This document shows, one piece after another, positions 34,210 to 42,425 of a DNA stretch of 64,000 nucleotides. The stretch is from Gelidibacter algens. Lineage in GTDB: Bacteria > Bacteroidota > Bacteroidia > Flavobacteriales > Flavobacteriaceae. How positions within the stretch are numbered: the stretch's first letter is position 1; the number at the start of each line of letters is the position of its first letter. Location of the stretch: positions 81,027 through 145,026 of the forward strand of contig NZ_LZRN01000009.1 in NCBI RefSeq assembly GCF_001678675.1, read 5' to 3'. Position numbers and translations under genes: made by a program. The notes below the pieces were generated by a model. That model saw only the letters and a program-made list of their open reading frames with translations. It had not been told where the DNA came from and ran no database searches.

Positions 34210-36504
34210 TTGAAACTAATAACTACTCTTCTTTTAATTTCTTTTGTAGCTCAGGGGCAACAAACTTACGAGGTGAGTGGTCAGGTGACTTCTGAAAAAA
34301 AATCACTTCCCTTTGCAAATGTCTATCTCGAAAGTAGTTCAAAAGGCATCATGACTGACAGCAATGGTAATTATAAACTCACCAAGATTGAACCAGGAAC
34401 GTACACCATAATCGCTTCCTTTGCAGGCTATAGAACACAACAGCAGAAATTTACAATCACTGATAAAAACAAAACCTTACACTTTAATCTTGATAATGAA
34501 GCTCTTGACGAAATTGTCATAACAGGAACACGAACTGAAAAGCGCAAAACGGATTCTCCTGTGATTGTAAACCTGATCAACAGTCAAACTCTTGAACAAG
34601 TTGTTGCAACAGACCTCTCTGATGGTTTGCGCTTCCAACCTGGTTTGCGGGTGGAAACTAATTGCCAAACCTGCAATTATACACAAATCAGAATGAACGG
34701 ACTTCAAGGTGGCTATTCTCAAATTCTTGTTAATGGACGTCCAATTTTTAGTCCGTTGACAGGCCTTTATGGTTTGGAACAAATTCCGGTGAACATGATT
34801 GAGCGTATTGAAGTGGTTCGTGGTGGTGTTTCTGCACTATATGGCTCAAGTGCTATCGGCGGAACTGTTAATGTAATTACAAAAATTCCTAAGCAAAACA
34901 ATTACAGTGTAGGCTATACTTTTGAATCCATTGATGGAGACGCTACCCAAAATATCACCAACGGTAACGCTACTGTAGTCAGCAAGGATTATAACTCAGG
35001 TGCTAATTTCTTTGTAAGCAATCGCAAGCGGACTGCCTATGATGCCAACGGCGATAATTTTTCAGAACTGCCAGAATTAAAGGACAATTCTTTCGGGGTG
35101 AACGCCTTTTATTTGCCTACCGAGAATTCGAAGTTGGAATTGAGCTTGAGCAGTCTTTTTGAATATCGTTATGGCGGCGAGATTGTAGACAAACCAGCGT
35201 ATTTGGCCCAACAATCTGAAGAACGATACCATCATGTGCTCATGGCAAGTTTAGATTATCAAATTAATTTTAATGATGATAAAAGCGCATTAATTCTTTA
35301 CTATGGCGGCCAACGTACAGATCGGGACCATTATACAGGTATTATTCCTGATGACAGTTTTGATCAACAAGCCTTTTTTGCTGATCCTCCTTACGGCACC
35401 TCTGAAGTTACAACCCATCAGGGCGGTGCGCAAATCAACCAAAAAATAGACGATTTTATAGTAGGAAAAACGGTTCTCACAGCTGGTACGGAATTTGTTT
35501 ATGACGCTGTTTTTGATGAGATCACCGCCTATAATTATTTGATCAATCAAACCACGCGCAATCTTGGAGTATTTGTTCAAAATGATTGGGACATTTCAGA
35601 AGCATTGAACTTTCTTTCCGGATTCAGAATTGACAAACATAACCTTGTGGACCATGCTATTTTAAGTCCAAGGTTATCACTATTGTATAAATTAAAAAAA
35701 AACGCCCAATTCCGTTTAGGTTGGGGCACCGGGTTTAGAGCGCCACAAGCTTTTGATACAGATTTGCATATTACCTTTGCTGGTGGTGGGGTTTCAAGAA
35801 TTACACTTGCCGACGACTTATTTGAGGAACGCTCCAATAGCTACACGGCTTCCATCAATTATGATAATGCAACTGAGCACTTCATTGCCGGCTTTACTTT
35901 GGAAGGCTTCTACACCCAGCTTAGAGATGCTTTTTATCAAGCCCCAATGGGTGAGGATGCCTTTGGACAACGCTTTGAAAAACGGAATGGTAGCGACGCC
36001 ACTGTAAAAGGTTTTACTTTGGAAGCACGTGCAAATTTTGATTATGTGTTTGAAGTAGAAGCTGGTTTCACATTACAGTCAAGTTTATTTGACGAAGCTG
36101 TTGAAAATATTATAGGATTAGAATCAAAGCGCGAATTTTTGCGTACCCCAGATGATTATGGCTATGCAACATTGACCTACACACCGACTAAAAAATTCAA
36201 TTTGAGTGCCAACTTTGTTTACACCGGGCAAATGGACATTGCTCATTTTGCTGGAGAGGATACCGGTCAAAATGTTGATGAATATTACAAAACCCCATCT
36301 TTTACCGAATTGAGTTTAAGAGCAGGTTACAATTTCGATATTACAAGAGTAAGCACCAATTTAGAAGTTTTTGGAGGGATCAAAAACATAACCAACAGTT
36401 ACCAAGACGATTTTGATATTGGAAAAAACAGGGATAGCAATTATGTATATGGACCTAGAGCACCACGATCCGTGTTTGTTGGTCTCAAAATAAAATCGCT
36501 TTAA
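34210..36504 (+). CDS. TonB-dependent outer-membrane receptor of the metal-uptake block
   Basis: 764 residues with a TTG start. Signal peptide (MKLITTLLLISFVAQGQ), a carboxypeptidase-like beta domain (about 20-95, SGQVTSEKKSLPFANVYLES), a plug domain (about 105-220, VIVNLINSQTLEQVVATDL; IEVVRGGVSALYGSSAIGGTVNVIT) and a beta-barrel ending in GLKIKSL. The plug carries a CxxC pair, Cys152 and Cys155 in TNCQTCNYTQIRMNGL. It is divergent from the DtxR-family gene and followed by a thioredoxin gene. It probably imports a metal or metal chelate, Mn or Fe, across the outer membrane under that regulator; substrate not proven. Confidence 0.88.
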   Translation: MKLITTLLLISFVAQGQQTYEVSGQVTSEKKSLPFANVYLESSSKGIMTDSNGNYKLTKIEPGTYTIIASFAGYRTQQQKFTITDKNKTLHFNLDNEALDEIVITGTRTEKRKTDSPVIVNLINSQTLEQVVATDLSDGLRFQPGLRVETNCQTCNYTQIRMNGLQGGYSQILVNGRPIFSPLTGLYGLEQIPVNMIERIEVVRGGVSALYGSSAIGGTVNVITKIPKQNNYSVGYTFESIDGDATQNITNGNATVVSKDYNSGANFFVSNRKRTAYDANGDNFSELPELKDNSFGVNAFYLPTENSKLELSLSSLFEYRYGGEIVDKPAYLAQQSEERYHHVLMASLDYQINFNDDKSALILYYGGQRTDRDHYTGIIPDDSFDQQAFFADPPYGTSEVTTHQGGAQINQKIDDFIVGKTVLTAGTEFVYDAVFDEITAYNYLINQTTRNLGVFVQNDWDISEALNFLSGFRIDKHNLVDHAILSPRLSLLYKLKKNAQFRLGWGTGFRAPQAFDTDLHITFAGGGVSRITLADDLFEERSNSYTASINYDNATEHFIAGFTLEGFYTQLRDAFYQAPMGEDAFGQRFEKRNGSDATVKGFTLEARANFDYVFEVEAGFTLQSSLFDEAVENIIGLESKREFLRTPDDYGYATLTYTPTKKFNLSANFVYTGQMDIAHFAGEDTGQNVDEYYKTPSFTELSLRAGYNFDITRVSTNLEVFGGIKNITNSYQDDFDIGKNRDSNYVYGPRAPRSVFVGLKIKSL

Positions 36505-36515
36505 ATTTGAATGAC

Positions 36516-36986
36516 ATGTGGAGAATTTGTGTTACTATTTTTGTCTTTACATGGGTCATGACCGCTTTTTCACAACAGGAAAAGTCGGTACAATGGTTAA
36601 CTTTTGAACAACTGTCAGTTGCTCTTCAAAACCATCCAAAAAAAGTATTTATTGATTTTTATGCCGATTGGTGTGCTCCCTGTTTAAAAATGCAACGAGA
36701 AGTTTTTACGGATTCAAAGGTCATTGAAGTACTCAACAAAAATTATTATGCAGTCCAAATGAATGTTGAAACTACAGACACCATTCAGTTTGGGAAGCAA
36801 ATTTTCGTCAATAAACGCATTAACAGACGTAATCCTATCCACGAAATTGCCCTACTAATGGCAAGCCAGAAAAATAAACCATTTTCTTTACCTGCGCTCG
36901 TTTTTTTAGATGAGAATTTTAAACCAACAGCACGCTACTTTCAATATTTAAATACCGATCAATTTTTGGAGATCATCACCTATTGA
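36516..36986 (+). CDS. Secreted thioredoxin-family protein
   Basis: 156 residues from the ATG at 36516; a TTG three codons earlier (36507) is also possible. Signal peptide (WRICVTIFVFTWVMTAFS), then a thioredoxin fold with the redox site Cys53-Ala-Pro-Cys56 in DFYADWCAPCLKMQ and the cis-proline region in LPALVFLDEN. It works in the periplasm. It starts a few bases after the TonB receptor stop, so it is co-transcribed with a receptor whose plug carries a CxxC pair. A role in reducing or forming that disulfide is inference. Confidence 0.82.
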   Translation: MWRICVTIFVFTWVMTAFSQQEKSVQWLTFEQLSVALQNHPKKVFIDFYADWCAPCLKMQREVFTDSKVIEVLNKNYYAVQMNVETTDTIQFGKQIFVNKRINRRNPIHEIALLMASQKNKPFSLPALVFLDENFKPTARYFQYLNTDQFLEIITY

Positions 36987-37048
36987 TCTTAGAAATCGTT
37001 AATTATCAGTGGGCCATCCTCAATTTTTTAGTACTTTCGTAACTTATA

Positions 37049-37064
37049 TTTAGACTTATGAAAA
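37049..37064. promoter_or_regulatory. Operator-like site over the troA start
   Basis: TTTAGACTTATGAAAA matches the palindrome at 34161-34176 at 14 of 16 positions, with the left half exact. It overlaps the ATG at 37058. The AAA after ATG is also required by the coding sequence (MKK), which weakens the right-half match. Confidence 0.4.
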
Positions 37065-37969
37065 AAATAGTTTTCATTCTATTAACTTTTGTATTCATTT
37101 CTGCTTGCAAAGATTCTGAACCTAGCAACGGCAACCTCAATATCGTTACCACAACCACCATGATTACAGATTTGGTAACACATATTGGTGGTGATAAATT
37201 GAATATTCAAGGGTTGATGGGAAGTGGTGTAGATCCGCATTTATATAAAGCCAGTGAAGGTGATGTCTCTAAATTGGCAAATGCCGATTTGATTTTTTAT
37301 GGAGGCCTGCATTTGGAAGGAAAACTTGTAGAAGTTTTTCAAAAAATGGAAAGCCAACATATTAAAACTATAGCTGTTTCTGACGCATTGGACACCAAAA
37401 CATTGATTGGCTCTGAATATTTTGCGTCTAATTATGATCCACATATTTGGTTTGATGTCAACAATTGGGAATTGATTACCAATTTTGTAGTTCAAAAACT
37501 ATCTGAAGCAAATCCAGAAAACAAAGCCCTATTTGAAGAGAACGGCAAAACTTATCTTGAGGAATTAAAATCGTTGGACGCAGATATCAAATCTATCATC
37601 AGCACACTTCCAGAAGAGAAAAGAATATTGGTCACTGCACATGATGCCTTTAATTATTTTGGACAGGCCTACGGATTTGAAGTGGTAGGTTTACAAGGAT
37701 TGTCAACTGCCACAGAAGCTGGTGTACAAGATGTTCAAAATTTGGCTACTTTTATTATCGATAAAAAAGTAAAAGCCGTTTTTGTTGAAAGCTCAGTACC
37801 AAAACGTACCATTGAAGCACTTCAGGCTGCGGTGAACTCCAAAAATCACAATGTAGAAATTGGAGGCACTTTATATTCTGATGCTTTAGGAAATGCCGGT
37901 ACTCCTGAAGGCACTTATATAGGCATGTTTCGGTATAATGTCAACACCATTGTGAGTGCGCTTAAATAA
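37058..37969 (+). CDS. Metal-binding lipoprotein of a TroA-type ABC importer
   Basis: 303 residues of the cluster A-I solute-binding family. Lipobox FISACKDS (Cys17). The four expected metal ligands of TroA-type proteins are visible: His61 in GVDPHLYKA, His129 in YDPHIWFD, His195 in TAHDAFNYFG and Asp275 in YSDALG. There is no long His-rich loop, which argues against a ZnuA-type zinc specialist and leaves manganese, iron or zinc. It captures the metal and hands it to the permeases encoded at 39307-41587. Confidence 0.9.
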   Translation: MKKIVFILLTFVFISACKDSEPSNGNLNIVTTTTMITDLVTHIGGDKLNIQGLMGSGVDPHLYKASEGDVSKLANADLIFYGGLHLEGKLVEVFQKMESQHIKTIAVSDALDTKTLIGSEYFASNYDPHIWFDVNNWELITNFVVQKLSEANPENKALFEENGKTYLEELKSLDADIKSIISTLPEEKRILVTAHDAFNYFGQAYGFEVVGLQGLSTATEAGVQDVQNLATFIIDKKVKAVFVESSVPKRTIEALQAAVNSKNHNVEIGGTLYSDALGNAGTPEGTYIGMFRYNVNTIVSALK

Positions 37970-38315
37970 AGATGGCAGTGTCAAGTCATAGTGGGCAGTA
38001 ACCTAGGAGGTTTAACAAAAATAATACAATTAATTATTTGAAGCTATTCCTGCTATCCGCTATATCTTTTTTGAAGAAAAATCAAAAAAGGATGCCGCTC
38101 CTATCAGGGCTAAAACCTGTGCTATCGGTAAAGCTCAAGTGACGAAAAGTCTCTAGCAGTCGTGAAAATTTTAATACCAATTACGCCCATATTTTCAGGG
38201 AACTAGTGAATCTGTGAAAATTCGTGAAATCCGTGTCAAAATTTTTGGAAGTCAAAGTGAGATGCCCTAAAGTACATAGTTTTTACTTAATTTGAGACCA
38301 ATAAAAGCCATATTG
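37970..38315. other. Gap of about 345 bases with repeat-like sequence, no gene
   Basis: Between troA and the ABC ATPase. It holds an inverted repeat CTTTTTTGA...TCAAAAAAG at 38066-38090 (9-bp arms, 7-base loop) and phrases such as GTGAAAATTCGTGAAATCCG that look like dispersed intergenic repeat debris. No coding frame of normal composition was found. The ABC ATPase may therefore have its own promoter here, although none is clear. Confidence 0.5.
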
Positions 38316-39080
38316 ATGGATGATAACATGAAAGAATCAAATGCATCAACCGCATTTGCCGTTAAAGTTGATGACTTGACAGTGGCTTACAACTATAAGC
38401 CTGTGCTTTGGGATATAGATCTTGAAATTCCTGAAGGTGTGCTGATGGCCATTGTTGGCCCAAATGGTGCTGGAAAATCTACCTTGATCAAAGCCATTTT
38501 GGGTATTCTCAAACCTATTGCAGGAAGTGTCAGTATTTATGGAAAACCCTATAAAAAACAGCGTTCGCTTGTAGCTTACGTACCACAAAAAGGAAGTGTG
38601 GATTGGGATTTCCCCACCATTGCGCTAGACGTGGTGATGATGGGTACTTATGGAAGTTTGGGATGGATCAAACGCCCTGGAGCAAAAGAAAAGAAAGCAG
38701 CCTTGGAAGCCTTGGAAAAAGTGGGCATGCTCCCCTTTAAAAACAGACAGATCAGCCAGCTTTCTGGCGGACAACAGCAACGCATTTTTTTGGCAAGAGC
38801 ATTGGTACAGGACGCCTCTATCTATTTTATGGATGAACCCTTTCAAGGTGTAGATGCTACTACCGAAATTGCCATTATCAATATTTTAAAAGAATTGCGA
38901 AAAGAAGGAAAAACAGTTGTAGTTGTGCATCATGATTTGCAAACGGTTCCAGAATATTTTGATTGGGTGACTTTTTTGAACGTTAAAAAAATCGCTACAG
39001 GTCCGGTTAAAGATATTTTTAATGATGATAACTTGACGAAGACTTATGGAATTAATTATAAGGTGAGTGTGCAGAAGTAG
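38316..39080 (+). CDS. ABC transporter ATP-binding protein for metal import
   Basis: 254 residues from the ATG at 38316; a second ATG at 38328 and a TTG at 38292 are alternatives. Nucleotide-binding subunit with Walker [11 protein letters not shown]-loop in [14 protein letters not shown], signature [15 protein letters not shown], Walker [10 protein letters not shown] and H-loop VVHHDL. The sequence is that of the manganese/zinc/iron importer class (MntB/ZnuC type). It powers the two permeases downstream, about 225 bases away. Confidence 0.93.
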   Translation: MDDNMKESNASTAFAVKVDDLTVAYNYKPVLWDIDLEIPEGVLMAIVGPNGAGKSTLIKAILGILKPIAGSVSIYGKPYKKQRSLVAYVPQKGSVDWDFPTIALDVVMMGTYGSLGWIKRPGAKEKKAALEALEKVGMLPFKNRQISQLSGGQQQRIFLARALVQDASIYFMDEPFQGVDATTEIAIINILKELRKEGKTVVVVHHDLQTVPEYFDWVTFLNVKKIATGPVKDIFNDDNLTKTYGINYKVSVQK

Positions 39081-39306
39081 AGAAGGCAGTAGTATGCAGT
39101 CAACAGTTGGCAGTTGACTGACATTATGTTTGACCCATAACGTTTCAAAATGCTGAAAAGGTTTGCAAAATGAGAACTATAAAAAAACATTCGTGTATTC
39201 GTGGCAAAAAAAATATACGTTAAGATTTAAATAAGCTAGAAGTTTTCAGACTCAAAACCTGAAAAATTATAATAAAAAAAGATTCCTGCCTACGGAGGAA
39301 TGCGCT

Positions 39307-40434
39307 ATGAATTTACAAGAGTACTTTTCTTTAGTTTTCAGTGATTACACCTTGCGAACCATCACGCTAGGCACCGCTATTTTAGGCGCTGTCACCGGAA
39401 TGCTCGGTAGTTTTGCGGTGCTGCGGAAACAAAGTTTGCTAGGAGACGCCATTTCGCATGCCGCCCTACCAGGAATTGCTCTGGCTTTTTTAATCACCGG
39501 CGCAAAAGATAGCAACACGTTATTGCTTGGTGCTTTGGTCAGTGGACTTATTGGCACCTTTTGGATCAGGGGCATCATCAGTAAAACACACCTAAAATCA
39601 GATACCGCTTTAGGACTCATCCTTTCCTTATTCTTCGGATTCGGGATGCTATTGCTCACCTTTATCCAAAAACAACCCAACGCAAATCAAGCGGGATTGG
39701 ACAAATATCTCTTTGGACAAGCCGCTACATTAGTGGAAAGCGACGTGTGGTTGATGGCTATAGTAACCGGAATTTGTGTGGTGGTCATGCTGTTGTTTTG
39801 GAAGGAATTCAAATTGCTGCTCTTTGATGCAGATTACACTAAAACTTTAGGCTTCAATACCAAATTTATTGATATTTTAATCACAACCTTTATTGTGTTG
39901 GCCATTGTTTTAGGCCTGCAGACGGTGGGGGTGGTACTTATGAGCGCTATGTTATTGGCACCTGCCGCAGCGGCAAGGCAGTGGACAAATAGCCTAAGCA
40001 AGATGGTGCTTTTAGCTGCAATTTTCGGGGCCTTCTCCGGTGTTTTTGGAACAGCCATCAGCGCCAGCCAAAACAACCTATCAACAGGTCCAGTGATTGT
40101 TATTGTCGCTTCCGTATTTGTGGTCTTCTCATTCATTTTCTCACCCAGTCGTGGATTGTTGTTTCGTCAAATCCGGTTTATCAATAACCGAAGAGATTTG
40201 GAACTTCAAAAAACGCTCTCCTTCATGTATCGCATCGCAGAGACCCATGACGATATTTCACATCCTCACGCCATTAAAATATTGAACAATTTTCAAGGGT
40301 TTACAAAAAAAACCCTTCAGAAATTGGTCAACAAAAACTATGTAACCATTGATGGTACTATGTGGAGCTTAACAGAAGAAGGTTTTGAAACCGCAGCCAA
40401 TTTATATAACCAAAACTTCAAAGCAGATGTCTAG
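39307..40434 (+). CDS. Metal ABC permease with a C-terminal winged-helix-like tail
   Basis: 375 residues; about 285 form the ABC-3 permease (MLGSFAVLRKQSLLGDAISHAALPGIALAFL; later VGVVLMSAMLLAPAAAARQWT). The remaining 90 residues (LQKTLSFMYRIAETHD, GFTKKTLQKLVNKNYVTID, MWSLTEEGFETAANLY) look like a winged-helix domain in the cytoplasm, similar in pattern to the DNA-binding part of DtxR-type regulators. Ordinary family members lack this. It overlaps the next permease gene by 8 bases. Possible regulatory or metal-sensing function of the tail is inference. Confidence 0.85.
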   Translation: MNLQEYFSLVFSDYTLRTITLGTAILGAVTGMLGSFAVLRKQSLLGDAISHAALPGIALAFLITGAKDSNTLLLGALVSGLIGTFWIRGIISKTHLKSDTALGLILSLFFGFGMLLLTFIQKQPNANQAGLDKYLFGQAATLVESDVWLMAIVTGICVVVMLLFWKEFKLLLFDADYTKTLGFNTKFIDILITTFIVLAIVLGLQTVGVVLMSAMLLAPAAAARQWTNSLSKMVLLAAIFGAFSGVFGTAISASQNNLSTGPVIVIVASVFVVFSFIFSPSRGLLFRQIRFINNRRDLELQKTLSFMYRIAETHDDISHPHAIKILNNFQGFTKKTLQKLVNKNYVTIDGTMWSLTEEGFETAANLYNQNFKADV

Positions 40435-41587
40435 TGCACAATTGGAAATACAACTCATCGCGAGTATAGTGGCCGTGGCCTGTGCCATTCCAGGTACTTT
40501 TTTGGTGCTCCGTAAAATGGCCATGATCAGTGATGCCATTAGTCATTCCATATTACCAGGAATTGTGGTTGGTTTTTTTATTACCCAAGACCTCAACTCC
40601 CCACTTCTCATCTTATTGGCCGCTCTAACTGGAGTGATCACCGTAGCTTTAGTAGAACGGATTCAAAAAACAGGATTGGTAAAGGAGGATACTGCTATTG
40701 GATTAGTATTTCCTGTCTTATTTAGTATAGGCGTCATCATGATCGCCAAAAATGCAAACGACGTGCATTTAGACATTGACGCCGTGTTATTGGGTGAATT
40801 AGCTTTTGCACCCTTTGACCGGCTCACGGTTGGAGGAACAGACATTGGCCCAAAATCATTATGGGTTATTGGCACTATTTTGCTCATCACCATTGCGCTG
40901 CTGATTGCATTTTTTAAAGAATTAAAAGTGAGCACTTTTGATGCTGGTTTATCAGCCTCTCTCGGATTTTCACCAATCATTATCCATTATGGACTGATGA
41001 CCGTTGCTTCTGTTACCACTGTTGGTGCTTTTGATGCGGTTGGTGCAATATTGGTGGTAGCCTTGATGATTGCCCCAGCGGCCTGTGCATATCTACTGAC
41101 CACCGACTTAAAAAAAATGCTCGGGCTCGCCATATTTTTCGGAGTGTTTAGCGCCATTGCTGGATACTGGGTAGCACATTGGTTGGATGCCTCAATTGCT
41201 GGATCAATTACGACGACCCTTGGAGTGGTGTTTTTTATCATTTACTTATTTGCGCCAAGTAAAGGACTTATAGCCGTGACATACAGAGAAAAGCAACAAC
41301 GTATTGAAGTTTCTTTACTGACGTTTTTACTGCACCTTAAAAATCATAGCGAAGAACGGGAAAGACACGTCAATCATCTCAACGAACATATCAATTGGCA
41401 AAAAGTGAGAAGCAAGACTGTTTTGGATCTAGCACTTAAAAACAACATGATTCTTATTAACAATAGCATCGTTTCCCTTACTGAAAAAGGAGATGCGTTT
41501 ACGTCTCAAGCCATCAACTATATCGTTACCAATGAGGATGCCCAAATTGAAGATATGAAAGAAGATTTCTTTTTGTTCAGGGGTTAG
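40427..41587 (+). CDS. Second metal ABC permease, also with a winged-helix-like tail
   Basis: 386 residues from the ATG at 40427; the frame is open 14 codons further back inside the upstream gene, but MSSAQLEIQLIAS fits the family. About 290 residues are permease (IPGTFLVLRKMAMISDAISHSILPGIVVGFF; AFDAVGAILVVALMIAPAACAYLL). The tail of about 95 residues (SLLTFLLHLKNHSEE, INWQKVRSKTVLDLALKNNMI, NSIVSLTEKGDAF) again resembles a winged helix. Two consecutive permeases probably form a heterodimeric channel with the ATPase at 38316 and the lipoprotein at 37058. Confidence 0.85.
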   Translation: MSSAQLEIQLIASIVAVACAIPGTFLVLRKMAMISDAISHSILPGIVVGFFITQDLNSPLLILLAALTGVITVALVERIQKTGLVKEDTAIGLVFPVLFSIGVIMIAKNANDVHLDIDAVLLGELAFAPFDRLTVGGTDIGPKSLWVIGTILLITIALLIAFFKELKVSTFDAGLSASLGFSPIIIHYGLMTVASVTTVGAFDAVGAILVVALMIAPAACAYLLTTDLKKMLGLAIFFGVFSAIAGYWVAHWLDASIAGSITTTLGVVFFIIYLFAPSKGLIAVTYREKQQRIEVSLLTFLLHLKNHSEERERHVNHLNEHINWQKVRSKTVLDLALKNNMILINNSIVSLTEKGDAFTSQAINYIVTNEDAQIEDMKEDFFLFRG

Positions 41588-41621
41588 TTTTACCAATTTC
41601 TTTAGGACCAAATAATTTCGC

Positions 41622-41629
41622 TAACTTTG
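41622..41629 (+). promoter_or_regulatory. -7 element TAACTTTG before the amidase gene
   Basis: Exact TAnnTTTG match, 21 bases upstream of the ATG at 41651. It shows that the amidase gene can be transcribed apart from the permease genes. Confidence 0.6.
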
Positions 41630-41650
41630 ATTTCTACCAAATGTTCAACA

Positions 41651-42319
41651 ATGAAATATACCCTCTTTAGTATTAGCATGCTTTTATTTTTTGCTTGTGG
41701 CGGTTTTAAAGAAATAGTGGACAAACCCATTATTTTTGATGAAGAACGCATCCAACTTACCAAAGACTATTTGTTAACCCGTTATGGTTTGGAGCAAGAC
41801 AATTCCACCATCGTACCAAAAATGATCGTATTGCACTGGACGGAAATCCCAACGCTCCAACAATCGTTTAATGCGTTTTATAAATCTGAATTGCCAAGCA
41901 GGCCTGATATTGCCACCGCAAGCAGTCTAAATGTTTCTTCGCAATTTTTAGTGGATTTGGATGGTACCATTTACCGTTTAATGCCCGAAACCACAATGGC
42001 ACGGCATGTCATCGGTTTAAACCACGTAGCCATTGGTGTTGAAAATGTTGGAGGAACTGCAGATGTGCCTCTAACCAAAGCTCAGATAAAATCGAACATT
42101 TGGTTGGTCAATTATTTAAGCAAAAAGTATCCTATTGAATACCTCATTGGTCATTTTGAATATACTAATTTTGAAGGTCATGAGTTATGGCTTGAGAAAG
42201 ATGACGGTTATAGAACAGAAAAAGTTGATCCAGGAGAAGACTTTATGAAGGCCGTTAAAAAAGGCACTAAAAAATTCAATTTGAAATCAGCTCCGGCCAA
42301 AATTAATAGAGCATTATAA
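41651..42319 (+). CDS. N-acetylmuramoyl-L-alanine amidase lipoprotein (Amidase_2)
   Basis: 222 residues from the ATG at 41651; eight codons lie upstream in frame but the lipobox needs this start (MLLFFACGG, Cys16). The zinc ligands of AmiD-type amidases are visible: His62 in MIVLHWTEI, His125 in GLNHVAIGVENVGG and Asp193 in EKVDPGEDF. It cleaves the bond between muramic acid and L-alanine, releasing stem peptides from murein. A membrane-anchored position suits recycling of wall fragments in the periplasm. It is followed 106 bases on by the M14 peptidase. Confidence 0.85.
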   Translation: MKYTLFSISMLLFFACGGFKEIVDKPIIFDEERIQLTKDYLLTRYGLEQDNSTIVPKMIVLHWTEIPTLQQSFNAFYKSELPSRPDIATASSLNVSSQFLVDLDGTIYRLMPETTMARHVIGLNHVAIGVENVGGTADVPLTKAQIKSNIWLVNYLSKKYPIEYLIGHFEYTNFEGHELWLEKDDGYRTEKVDPGEDFMKAVKKGTKKFNLKSAPAKINRAL

Positions 42320-42425
42320 AATGGTCTAATCATATTTGGGAAACCAACCGACATGATAATTAAGGCAATCACCCGACTGAACGGAACGGACAGGTTTGTC
42401 AATAAAAAACACTAAAAATTAACAA

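Noticed and set aside
34477..34782. Minus-strand 101-residue frame inside the TonB receptor gene
   Set aside because: Antisense to the conserved plug domain; composition shows it is a shadow.
42353..42415. 20-codon frame between amidase and M14 genes
   Set aside because: Too short, no membrane helix, no coupling with neighbours and no recognisable pattern.
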